A stretch of 64,000 bases of DNA from Mortierella sp. BCC40632 (lineage: Eukaryota > Mortierellomycota > Mortierellomycetes > Mortierellales > Mortierellaceae): positions 1,667,501 through 1,731,500 of the forward strand of contig WAEK01000008.1 of the NCBI GenBank assembly GCA_011634665.1, read 5' to 3'. This document shows positions 22,627 through 33,649 of the stretch, piece by piece (position 1 is the first letter of the stretch; every line of letters begins with the position of its first letter). Under the pieces are notes generated by a model that was given only the letters and a program-made list of their open reading frames with translations, was not told the origin of the DNA and searched no databases. The translations under genes were made by a program, and so were the position numbers.

Positions 22627-24471
22627 TTACTCCTTGGATAGTTCGATCGCTGAGTTGAGAGCCACATCCAGTCTGGCTTGTTTGCTCTGACGCTCGATGC
22701 GATGATATTCGAAGAGCTCACGGGCTACACTGACCGACAGCCGCGCTCTTCCTTTGAGAATCCGACGCTTGGCATCTGGGAGGATACATTCTGAGATATC
22801 AATCAGCTCTGATATTATGGTCTCCACGTTTTGCTCGTCAAAAGAAGGAAAATGTAGGATTTTGTGGAAGTTTGTTCGCCTGACCACCGCCGGGTGTATA
22901 CTTTTCCCCTCCTGTAACGATAGCGAAGTCCAAAGCACCACTACTGTTGCCTGTACATCGCATAGCGCCGCACGAAGTGGCGTGAGAAACCCACAGCTAT
23001 ACTTCTCCTTGAGTTGCCCTTTGCTGTCGAAGATTTCGCTAGACATGCATGTCACACTTGGTGAAATAAACTCCCCTGCCAAAATGTAGCTTCCCGCGAT
23101 CTGGGCCTCGTCGGTAGTGACCACCAGTCCCTGATATCCTTGAAGATGGGCAACCAGTCTTTTCTGAGTAGCATCCAACATGTTACTAACCATCCTGACT
23201 TCGAACTCAGGCAGCTTCCGGATCAAGATCCCAATCGCCTTGCTTCCTCCATTCGTCTGCTCGCGGAAGAATTGCTTAGGTGTGAGTGGAGCATTTTTAT
23301 TGAAAAGAAGCTGTAAGAATAACAGCCGCGCTAAGATCTCAAGCTCCACACGATTTGCTGCATCGTCTTTTAAGCGACTGTCGTTAGCGATCCGTTGGTA
23401 CCGCGAGCTTGGTGAAGGAAGCGTCTTACACATCTTTTCAACATCCGTTACGAGGTTGGAGAAGTTATGATCCTGAAACTCCAGCAGACTTGTGCTGCGT
23501 GGATTCGAGCACACGCAATAAACAACAAAGTGTTTCCTTGCCAGGTCGATCACCGTCGCAGTTTTACCAGAGTCTGATCGACCGACCATGGCCACTACGC
23601 TGTGATTAGAGGTGCATCACACGTCTCTGTCGACTATCTGACATAGGGTCCAGTTATCTTCTGACAGTGGATTCTTGGACAGCAATGCTCCAAGCATTGT
23701 AAGATACATGTACTCTGCCGATGCCCCATATGGTAGTAGTTTTTTGTAGAAGGTCCTAGTCTCTCCTTTTGAATAGTCTCAACATCGGCTGCATCGACAG
23801 TATGCCAGGAGTGGTGTTGGCTCGCTTACTCGATGATTTTTGCTAGCTCATCCTTGATTCCGTCATAGGGTACGTATCTCATTGAGACGGGCGTCGCTGA
23901 TGTGTTGAAACAATGAAGAGTACACATGGCTTTAGTGAATAAAGACTTGATACGAAAGATCGAATCAGAACGCCATCACTGCACTCACTAACCTTCGGCG
24001 TACCAGGATTGACACGAACAAGACTCCATGCAGGAACTATAACAGCGTGGTTGAATGGCGTCGTGACAAAACAAAACAAAAAGGTGGCTACGTGAGTAAG
24101 CTCATACAGATCAGTAATCAATCAACAAATGTGTGTACATTACCTAGGGCGCAGGGCGATTATGTGGATATTCTTCTCTGGTGGTACCTCCACAAACAAG
24201 TCAGCAATGACATCTGTTGGGTCAAGCTCTGCAAGTATCAATCGCACTCAAGAGCACTAGCTTAATGCTTGTTCGCAGCAATGGCGGGGTAGAGAACATG
24301 TCAGAGGGTGAAGTTGTTGGCAGCAGTGTCGTCAAAGTCAGGACTATGCTTGGTCTTGATGAGATCCTTGAGGCGATCTACTGTCTTAAATCGGTCAATG
24401 TCAATAGAGAAGGCCTGAGAAGCTGCCTCTCCATCGACAAGATAGAGTAGGGTCAGAAGACTGTCCGCCAT
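22627..24471 (-). pseudogene. Crinkler (CRN)-like protein gene with P-loop ATPase domain, broken
   Basis: A CRN header begins at 24471 (MADSLLTLLYLVDGEA), continues with TVDRLKDLIKTKHSPDF and stops where the family normally has a Trp, at about 24301. Further header sequence (ELDPTDVIADLFVEVPPEKN) follows in another frame at about 24210-24150, with extra stops between. A probable intron starts at 24143. The ATPase part is open from 23595 to 22627: Walker A GRSDSGKT, conserved FLQLLFN and QFFREQT, a Walker-B-like LVVTTDEAQ, then RGFLTPL-like and GRAR segments. An in-frame stop lies just upstream of the ATPase part. CRN proteins are modular effectors or host factors known from oomycetes and several fungi. 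At least three lesions argue for a pseudogene; the 322-residue ATPase frame could still be expressed alone. Confidence 0.75.
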
Positions 24472-24801
24472 GGTATTGTGAAGCATTAATAAAAGGGGAG
24501 GGTTGGGGATGAAGAGAAAGTAAGGTTGAATAAGAAGAAGAAAGAAAGAAGGTGTGCATTTAAAAGTGAAAAATATGAAGGGGCGAAAGTGGTGACGATG
24601 GAAGCAAAAAGAAAGGAGCATCATTTTGACACCCACCTCAGAATTTTTTTTGTACAACTGCCCAGTCGTCATTGCCCGTGCACGGGGGTCGTCAAAATGT
24701 CAAGTTAATTTTTTCTTTCTTTGTCAATGGAGCGTTACACACCCTAATTTACGCGCGGATATTGTCCAGAGTCTAGCTTTGCATCTTTTTTAATCTTAGC
24801 C

Positions 24802-25350
24802 ATGGGAGTAATAGATATCAAATGTCTCTTATCTGACCAAGGCATGGAAGGCACACTCGTTAGCCCACTGCTTAACACAGAGCACATTCACGTGGACATG
24901 CTGTCGCTTTGCCACTCACTTCTCGCGACCACGGAGCAAGCATCCAGAAAGACAGAGTTTCTCAAGGTCCTGAAGGACTCTGCCACAATACATGCAAAAG
25001 ACAACGAAGAGAGCGACCCCTTGTCAGTAGTCACTCGCTCCAAGATCTCTAATGGTCAGGCCAGGGTGCTCACCACACAATATCTTTTTCAACCATACCA
25101 ATAGTTCTCCGGAGGTGACTCAAATAGGCATCTTCAGCTGTTCTCCATCATTCTTTCCGCTGTGCGTAGTCAAAGTAGCTGCTTCGTTTTTCTTTTTGTC
25201 ACCAGTCCCCCACAGTTCGGTGGGAAAGGCTCTGGAAAGAGCGTCAGGAATGACAATACTAGGTCTATTGATACAGATGAAGTGGTGTCAGAAGATAGCC
25301 TATTTGTTCATGCATGTAGGTCAAGGTCTGTGATCAGTGTACAGCGTTAA
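24802..25350 (+). pseudogene. Possible P-loop protein relic, unrecognised
   Basis: A first open segment from 24802 (MGVIDIKCLLSDQGMEG) reads soluble and protein-like to about 25050. After a possible intron (acceptor CACCAG near 25204), a second frame carries PPQFGGKGSGKSVRN, whose GGKGSGKS fits a Walker A loop. No nucleotide-binding partner motif follows and the frame stops at 25350. Lying divergent to the CRN gene, it may be the remains of an ATP/GTP-binding protein. The Walker A match alone can arise by chance. Confidence 0.25.
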
Positions 25351-25999
25351 TGGGTGGCCATTAAGCAGTTACCTGGCGGAAGCAGGATAGCAAGTGAATT
25401 TACTTCATTGATGCGAATACAAGGTCGCTATCTTTCTCATTTCGTTATCCATGACAGAATGCTAAATGTTGTAGGCGTCGTCATAGGTGATGAAGTCGTC
25501 GCGAGAGAAACGGTCCTTCACTCGCATGATATGCTTCGTCATTGAGATTGTTAATACTCGCCTTGATAGTAGCAGATTTTTGCCGTGTTCCAGGTCTAAT
25601 AAGGATCCCTACATCGTGGATATGCCCGAATCAATTAGCTATGTTGATTTGTCCCATCGGGGCCTGGTGGTTTTTTGAGTGGTGACTCGTAACTTGGATT
25701 GGCACCCCTTCTTCATTTTCTGCCTGTTGACTTACGCTTTCCAGACTTTCCTCCAGTCTTTGACCTCCCCTCCCGCTTCAAATTGTGACTGTCCCGAGCT
25801 GTTGTTTTCCCACTTTTTTTTTTTCTTTTTTTTTTGTCTCCATTCTCTTTACAAGACAAAGAGAGGGGCTTCCCAAGCATCAAAGCATTCGCCACCGCAG
25901 AGTCATCGCCATCAGAGTACGCACAGAAAGAGCTCATTACAGGTCCCCATTTCAGCGAGCAAAAGTCTTTAATTCTACACCACAGCACTCAGTGGAGAC
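25351..25999. other. Spacer and promoter region of RRP4
   Basis: No gene supported. A T-rich run (25807-25834) and a pyrimidine-rich 5' leader precede the ATG at 26000. Confidence 0.45.
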
Positions 26000-27355
26000 A
26001 TGGCGTCATTACAGATCTCATTTCATGCACCGTTGACAAAGGACGTTGCGACTACCAGCCAAAAGAGCCGCAGTGTAGCCAAGAACAAGAGACAGAATGA
26101 ACTTGATATGGATGCCGACGATAATGCTATGGATATCGATGCAATGATTGAAGGAGTGGCAAAAACGGCTGATAAAAAGAGCACAGGTTCCACACATGTT
26201 GTTACTCCAGGCGAGGTGATTACCTCGGACTCGGCATTCATGAGGTAAAGTACAGCAAAAGAAAAAAAAAATAAGGGACATAGCTTAACCTGGCGCAGGA
26301 GTTTATTTGACTGGAGAGTCGGGTGGCACAACTAGGTGATCACTCATCGATATCCCTTTTCTTTATTATGACAGAGGTCACGGTACATATGTTGAGCAAG
26401 AAAAAGTACTATCAAGCGTTGCAGGAGTAGTCGAACGCGTCAATAAGCTGATTTCCGTCAAGGCGTTGAACACTAGGTAACTAGCCTTAGGTCTACTGCC
26501 TTCTCCTTTCATTGCTAGATGTCTGGATTCATTTAACTTTTTAATCGATTATTTTCTTACTCTCCATCAACAGATATACGGGAGAGATTGGTGACATGGT
26601 AGTGGGAAGAATCACAGAGGTGTCGCAGAGGCGCTGGAAGGTTGACGTGAATGGTCGTCAGGATGCGATCTTGATGCTCAGCTCAATCAATCTTCCAGGA
26701 GGTGTTCAAGTAAGAGATGCACCATGAACCGTTTTCTATACTCGATCTCTAGCTTTCCAAGTCTTTTATTATTATTATTATTATTTTTTTATATTAACTA
26801 TTTTCACTCTATGAACTCTAGCGGAGGAAGCAAGAGGCAGACGAGTTGCAGATGCGCAACTTCTTCATGGAAGGCGATCTCTTGGTGGCAGAGGTTCAAG
26901 CATTCTTTGGAGATGGAGCATACTCACTCCACACACGCTCGCTGAAATACGGGAAACTCAGGAATGGATCATTTGTATCTGTCCCACCTGCCCTTGTCCA
27001 GCGCTGCAAATCTCACTTTCATTCATTGTCATGCGGCGTTGACGTAATCCTGGGACTCAACGGTTATATCTGGGTGAGCGCCCATGTGTCCCAAAACTTG
27101 GACGAGATTGACACGGAGCAAGTGTATTCGAACAAGAATTTGGAGAGTATTACTATCGTGGACCGGGAAGCTATAGCAAGAGTAGTGAGCAGCATTCGGG
27201 CATTGGCAGCTGAGTATGTTTCGATCAATGACTCGATTGTTTCCTTTGCATATGAAGCCTCCTTGCAATACCCTCTCAAGGACCTTTCCAAACGAGACAT
27301 CATGCAGGCTATCGCAAACGAGGCCGTCTCTGCCATGGATAACATCCGCGGATGA
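26000..27355 (+). CDS. RRP4: Exosome complex cap subunit Rrp4 (EXOSC2)
   Basis: Four exons: 26000-26244, 26375-26476, 26574-26709, 26822-27355; all junctions are GT-AG and in phase, 338 residues (yeast 359, human 293). Rrp4 is one of the three RNA-binding cap proteins of the RNA exosome, threading RNA into the 3'-5' degradation core in nucleus and cytoplasm. Domains in order: acidic N-terminus (about 1-60), N-terminal strand domain with VTPGEVI and RGHGTYVE (63-100), S1 domain [11 protein letters not shown]...WKVDVNG with [11 protein letters not shown] (120-160), and KH domain with the type-specific GLNGYIWV (about 240). Intron 3 contains a TTA run (26767-26786). No defects were seen. Confidence 0.95.
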
Positions 27356-27693
27356 GCGCTAGGCTGGAGTAGAAATGACGACAGTGTCAAGCCAAATAAA
27401 AAACACCTTTCGATGCAAGCTCATGCTAGATAGAGCGAGTAGAGTGGAGTAGAGAAGGAACCCTTGCAGGGATTTTTAAGTGATATCCACAGTCGCTCGC
27501 GCCACCAAAACGACCACTGAAATTTTGCCCGGAGGCTGGGGAGAGAACACTGCCTTTTCACCCTCCTCACACTTTTTCCACACTAACCTCCTTTGCTCGC
27601 GTCCAACGTGCGAAATTCATCCATCTTTGGCTCTTTTGAATCAGGATTACTGGGTTACCGAAGAATCAATAGTTGTCATCGACGTCTACCAAA

Positions 27694-30600
27694 ATGGCAT
27701 TGCATGAAGGTATCCTTTGACGCGTTCATCGCCTGTCTTTGCTCGATCCATCCGACAAAAACACGTTTCTTCGATGCGAGCGTTCATGATTGGTACGATG
27801 CTGGATTCTTATATTTGATGTCCACTCATTTTTTTAGTGGAGTATTCATTGCACACGCTACACGTGTGGTCGGCCGCGCAGCTTCAAGAGCTTCAGGAGA
27901 GTATCAAGTAGGTGCTCTGATGTCTGCCGCTAAAGAAATCTGGCTGGCACGGATGTCAAGGCGCTCTTCTAACAAAACCCATATCGTGGGTATGTGGTCT
28001 ATTGCTCATAGTCAAATTGTCGCGCAATACTCCTGTGAAATTAATTATGACCATAGACCGGCACATCTGGTGAGTAAAAAAAAGAAAAAAAAAGAAAAAA
28101 AAAGAAAAAAAAAAGGTACTCTCTTTTCATGAGCATCTCTGTCCTAATTCTACTCAACTCATAGCAACTGCCTGCCTTTCAATGTGGATTATGTGATTGC
28201 CTTTAGAGTTTTTCAATCTTAGGGGCAAACCCTCAGACTCAAAAGCTTGCGTAAGTATATTACGAACAACGGATTCTATAGATCTCATACTAGAAGACTA
28301 ACCAGTGCGTTTTTGTTTGATACGCCGATTTAGTGTAAATGCTCTTGCAAGCCTCCTCACAAAAGCTACAGAAGTATGTTCTTCAGAATGCCTTGAAGCA
28401 ATGACATATGATGTGAACTCTTAGTCCTAACTGACCTTTGATAAATGACAATCGTCTCTTAAGGCTGTTACGGCCCCTTCGCTTCCAGGAAGACCATTCG
28501 AAGATGCAAAACCAGACACTGGAAATTCGGCCACGTCGTTAACAGGTGGCATCGATCGTTCGCAACTCTTGATTGATCTGGAGGATATCAATGCAACTAT
28601 GGAGAGCATGGCACTTGCGGCCTCTATCACAACCGCCACAGAGCCCCCTATCCCAGAGACGGAGTTTACTGAAAACTTTGTGGTCAGTGACAAGATCAGT
28701 GATCCATTTGAGTTACTTTACGCCAGCACGAAGCAGAACGAAGATCTTGCAACCATGATTGCAAAGGAAAGGAAATGTCAGGCAAAAGTTCCTGATAATG
28801 GGCGAGTAAGTCCTTGGTTCGTTCTGACGATGACCCAAAGGGTTATGAATTTGTAAACGATGCCAACCTTTACCTGCCATTGAAATATATCTTTAGATTA
28901 TCACAATCTCTGGCACGAGCATGGCCAAGGTCAGTCAGTGTATCAAGCAGATGGAGTTGATGCAAAAGTATTTCCTCCGACCTGAATTCAAATTCGAAGT
29001 GGTTCCTTTGGTCTATGGAAGTTTTAAATGCGAGTATAAACTCAAGTTTGTCTCTGTGGTGAGGCACAAGTATACAATTCAAAATATCCCGTACTTTCCT
29101 TCGAGTATGCCTGAGCTGAGGAATAGATCCGAGCTACTCAAAGTAATTAAGACTACATACAACGCAGACAGAGGGACTTGGGCTCATAACCCCGACGAGC
29201 TAATTGCGACCGAGGAATCCAGGAATCAATCTCGCCCGCGCGGCAGTCCTCAGCAATACAAGGCTGACTCGTCGTCTTCACGCTGGTCTTCGACCTCGTC
29301 CTCTGGGGCACGGGGTGCTTCCAAAACTCAATCAGATTGGTATGAGCCCTCTCGTTCGGACTGGAGTCGGAATGAAATTTCTTATGGATATGGAGAGACC
29401 TGGGGCAACACTCCCTATGACTTCCCGATGGACTCGCCGATTGCGGGCCAGCCGATAGCGTCTCCTTACCCTCAGAACTACAATGCATATAACGACTATT
29501 CGTCATCATCCAGACGACCCTCGAATGCAAGCGGAGGCCAAGCTTGGTCGTCACAGAGGGCCCCAAGCGAGATGGGTAGCTCCTCGAATTCTAGTTGGTC
29601 CTCGCGGGTCCAACAACCTAATCCATCTTACTCCAGGCCCGGTTCACAGGCCTCGGGAAGCTTTGGACAAAGGTCAGGAGGTGCCGTTCGACCTCTACGA
29701 TCGTCTGGATGGTCAGGAGAGGAGTACAATGGAGGCGCAGATGATTATCCATCGCTGTCATCACCAGGAAGATCACGGCCTAGCTCCTCCGCCACCAATC
29801 GACCTAGGGATGACTTTCCCTCTTTGCCGAGCAATGGATCAAGGCCGAATAGTCGTTCAGGTGGCATGCCCACCCTGCCGCCGGTCCGGAGGGTAAGCTC
29901 CTCTTCATATGGATCCATGCCCGATGAGGACTATCGTCCACAGCAATCAAGTGGACAATGGGGCGGGCCACCTAATAACAGAGACTTCCCCCAAACAACG
30001 GATAATCGAGATCTATCAAGAGCAAGAATGAGAAATACAGAACAAGAATGGGAGGATAGCAGACGGGTGTATCGTTCGCTTCCGCCTCAGCAAATGGATC
30101 CCTCGACTCCACGTGGGGTATTGCCAGCAGGACATAGGGTACCCTCCGTCCCGAATGGCAATGTCGAAGCGTTTGTCCGAGCTGTACGTGAATTCAATAT
30201 GAAGCGTACCAGAGATACGATCCGTCTCGGGTTGGAGGAGCTTCAAGGCGAACGGAAGGAGATCCGATTATTTGGACGATGCGGAAGTGTACTCTTCACT
30301 CCGAGAACCCCAATCACAGACCGTAACTGGGAATTCAACCAGCTTGAGGAAATGATGAGGCGTACTGGTGCTAGGACGCACTTTTCGCCGATGTAAGTCT
30401 GCCATGACCGCTCATGCTAATCCATGCAGTTGATCGATTTCGTGTGTACTGATTTTTCTCTGAGGTTTTGTCTCTTTTTCACTTTAGTACAACAACCAAC
30501 ACCAGCGACATTAATGCCTTGTACAGCTTCCTGGGAAAGCATGTCACGGAATCTGCATGCTACGAGATCGATTGTGATACCAGAACGAATCCTGCGGTGA

Positions 30601-31355
30601 ATTACCAAAGGACATTGGTGACAGTTCCTTCAAAGCTGGCCATCCTGGAGCGAGTTGTGACGCCATGGAAGACTTATTCTGAGGTTTCTTGGAGCGCAAT
30701 GGACAGGGACATCGACTTTGAGGTTTTGCTTCAAGCCAGAGAAGGTGTGGTTTACGACACAAAGTCTGCCCTCGGTCGAACAGATGTGAAGCCCTTTAGC
30801 AACTTTCGTAAGAAGCTGTCGCTCGGGTAAGACCTTGATGCTTTTTGGGGCCTTTCGAGGCTTTTCAAGGCTTTCGCTTTGGTTTTGATTTTTTTTTTTT
30901 TTTTTTTTTTTTTTCATGTTTTTGTCTCGCTTCTTTTTGCTTCGCTGCTTTTGTCCATACTATGCGACAGAAAATCTGGGGCTTCTTTGGTTTCAGGCTA
31001 ACGGAGCATGCTCTTATTGAACACTTTCACCTATTCTCTCACTAGAACCAACAACTCGCATATTACATGCTATGATGTCAAAAACTTTTTAGAGGTCAGG
31101 AACATCGTCTTTAAAGAATCGCGATTTTATGATAGTCTAAAAGACTTTAAGATTGTTGTCCACCGAATGACCGAGCTCATACTGGAGCGCAATCCTGCGA
31201 TCAACTCTGTGACCGGATACACGGATGACAACGAAGGCAAGGTCTGGTATGAATTCGAGGTAAGCTCTCTCTTTTTTTTTTTTTTTTTTTTCGCTTTGAT
31301 ACTTGTGTACCAAACTGTAAAACTTTCCCTCGGCAAGAATCCTATTTGACAAATC

Positions 31356-31386
<31 letters not shown>

Positions 31387-31607
31387 AGCTGTACCATGAC
31401 AATGCAGTTAAGCTTTTGACTGAAAACTGGACACTGACCCCAGGACTGGTTGCCTCGTGGGAGACTTCAGAGTTGGTTGGAGATAATGACTCTTCCGACA
31501 TTGTGTCAAAAATGATCAAAGCCTTGATGATCGTTGTGGACGAGTTTAGGAAAATTGGACTGGAGGAAGAAGATAGCAATAATCCTTCAAGGACTGCCGC
31601 TGTATAA
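27694..31607 (+). CDS. KH-domain-like RNA-binding protein with large disordered Ser/Gly/Pro-rich middle
   Basis: Ten predicted exons: 27694-27709, 27838-27907, 28012-28069, 28223-28250, 28306-28373, 28464-28805, 28897-30392, 30488-30826, 31046-31259, 31389-31607; every junction keeps phase, 949 residues. The N-terminus (MALHEVEYSLHTLHVWSAAQ) comes from five tiny exons. A KH-like segment follows (IITISGTSMAKVSQCIKQME). Residues about 290-600 are disordered, rich in Ser, Gly, Pro, Arg and Tyr. The C-terminal part (RLFGRCGSVLFTPRTPITDR onward) is a conserved globular region that I think belongs to a fungal domain of unknown function paired with KH domains. The last acceptor is unusual (T20 A9 G). 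Inferred to bind RNA. The small exons at the start are the least certain part. Confidence 0.72.
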
Positions 31608-31632
31608 AGACTTTTCTTCTTTTTTTTTTATT

Positions 31633-31654
31633 TCTCTCTCTCTCTCTCTCTCTC
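31633..31654. repeat. (CT)n microsatellite
   Basis: About 11 CT units in the 3' flank of the KH-like gene. Confidence 0.8.
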
Positions 31655-31856
31655 AGCTATTCTCTCCGTTGTAAGATCTGTAAAAGAGGAGGGGGATGGC
31701 ACTTGTGCTTTGCAGTAAAGAGGGGAGGAAGTTTCTGTGGAACCACAGGACCCAAGACATGCGGAGACCGAAAAAGTAGAAAAAAGGCATGAAAAATCCG
31801 AAGGTGATCCATTGATCCCCCACTTCCTCACTCATCCCTCTTGCTGCAATTCCACC

Positions 31857-32552
31857 ATGTCATGCGAATCATGCACCGGATGCTTCTCAGCATCGCCATG
31901 CAGCACTGCCCCTTCGACATTGAAACAAGGCCAGATCTCAAAAGAGTACCGCCAATTCCTCAAGTTGGCCAAACTCTGTTCCTTGGCTCTCTCTCATCTG
32001 CATCACTTTCTCGAGGAAACAAAGGGTTCCTCAACCACTTCGATTAAAGTCGATATCGACAGGGAATTGGATCATGCCTTCAAGAACCTGATCGCCTCTT
32101 TGTCTCTCCACCAATTCACACCCCAAAACATTCTCCTACAGGCCTATAATCATCTCGGAGGTCCGACCTCAACCATCAGGACTTCGACTCTAGATAACAA
32201 TAGCAAACCTCTTTTAATGGATCATACCGTACTGGATACTGCTGCTTCAACAGAATTCCTGGATCTTGCTAGGTTGTTGGCGCACCATGGATTCTTTGGA
32301 CGGTTCTGCGCCTGGGCATTCTTGGCGGTCGAGCGGACCATCTCAAAGAAAGAGCAAACGATCGACTCTGATGAGGTTGATAACCTGAGGAAGGGTCAAG
32401 TTGAAAGAGAACTAAAGCGACTTTTAGAAACCCAGGACGAGGATCTGCGGCAGCGAGTCAACGATGAGGCGGAAATGTTTGAAGTCTTTAACCCCTCAGT
32501 ACAATGTGGTCGCATTCAATGGAATCAGGATCCATTACTTGGACTTGTATGA
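31857..32552 (+). CDS. Orphan single-exon protein with Cys-rich N-terminus
   Basis: The ATG at 31857 has a good context (CCACCATGT). An upstream in-frame Met at 31737 lies in the likely 3' region of the preceding gene, so I prefer the inner start (231 residues). The N-terminus is Cys-rich (MSCESCTGCFSASPC), which could bind metal. The rest is mostly helical: LKLAKLCSLALSHLHHFLEE, a hydrophobic LARLLAHHGFFGRFCAWAFL stretch near 140-165, and a charged C-terminal helix. No signal peptide or known domain was seen. Function not assigned. Confidence 0.55.
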   Translation: MSCESCTGCFSASPCSTAPSTLKQGQISKEYRQFLKLAKLCSLALSHLHHFLEETKGSSTTSIKVDIDRELDHAFKNLIASLSLHQFTPQNILLQAYNHLGGPTSTIRTSTLDNNSKPLLMDHTVLDTAASTEFLDLARLLAHHGFFGRFCAWAFLAVERTISKKEQTIDSDEVDNLRKGQVERELKRLLETQDEDLRQRVNDEAEMFEVFNPSVQCGRIQWNQDPLLGLV

Positions 32553-33018
32553 GGTGTGGCTCCATTCCTTTCATCCCCCTACCCCCTCCCTCTCATCCTC
32601 ATGCGAATAAAAGTATATCCGTCCTTCAACAGCAAAGTGTGATTTTGTCACTCGGGTAGATCGACTTCTCTATGCATGAGCCTGAGCAGCAAAGGGGGGC
32701 TCCAGTTCGTTGCGGACAAAATCTCGTTTTAAAGAAGAAAGATTTATTTAGCAACCCACATATAAGGAGGAGGAGGGGGGATGGAAGTGGAACCAAAAAT
32801 GGTTGGGTCTTTAACTCGATCAAATTCTACAAGTCTGAGCATGAAAAACCCTGTCCTTTCTTTCTTTTTTTTTTCAGTGTTCTTATTTCATTTCTTTTTG
32901 CCCAATGATTAGTTCATAGTTCATATGTATCTCGTTTAGTGCATCGCAGGCACGCAAGTAAAGGAGACACAGAAAAAAAAATGAGCGCAGAGGTGGTACC
33001 TTCGTTGCTTTGAAAGGG

Positions 33019-33061
<43 letters not shown>

Positions 33062-33649
33062 GAAGGGAGAGAGGGACTTCTACTGATAGCTACCACCACA
33101 GATTCACCAAGGTCAGAACCAATCCCCAGGATATGTGTTTGATTTGTTTTGTTTTTTGTTTTTTGTTCAAAACTCTTTGGTTATCTGGTACCTTTCAATT
33201 ACTTCAGCACCGCAGGGAGTTGGACTCTGTTAAAGAAATAAAAATGAGGTGGCCAGTGGAAAAGAGCGAAGTGGAAAGGAGAAGTTTTTTTGGAGGAAAA
33301 AAAAGAAAAGAGATGCTATTGAGCCGTTAGTTTATTCGGATTGCGTCTGTCTTTTTTTCTTTTGTTTTGTTTGTTTGTTCGTTCATTCGTTTGTTCGTTT
33401 GTTGTGATCTCAACAGCATGGGTTGAGTATCCCGAATGTACCCAAGAGGGGACCTTGAAGGATATCAGTCAATTTGTTCAAGAGAAAAGGGGGGGGGGGG
33501 GAGGGAGAGCTACAGCCAAAAAAAAATGCCGATCAATAACAGAATCGCAGTTAATCAGGGAAATAACTCTGGATGCCGCTTTTAACATTCGACCAGAGGA
33601 AAAACAAAAAACAAAAAAGGCATGGTTTTAAATGTGAGAACCTTGCACT
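32553..33649. repeat. Spacer with several simple repeats
   Basis: No gene supported. It contains (GA)n at 33019-33062, a TTTG/TTCG-rich run at 33362-33400 and a G12 run near 33490-33501. Confidence 0.65.
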
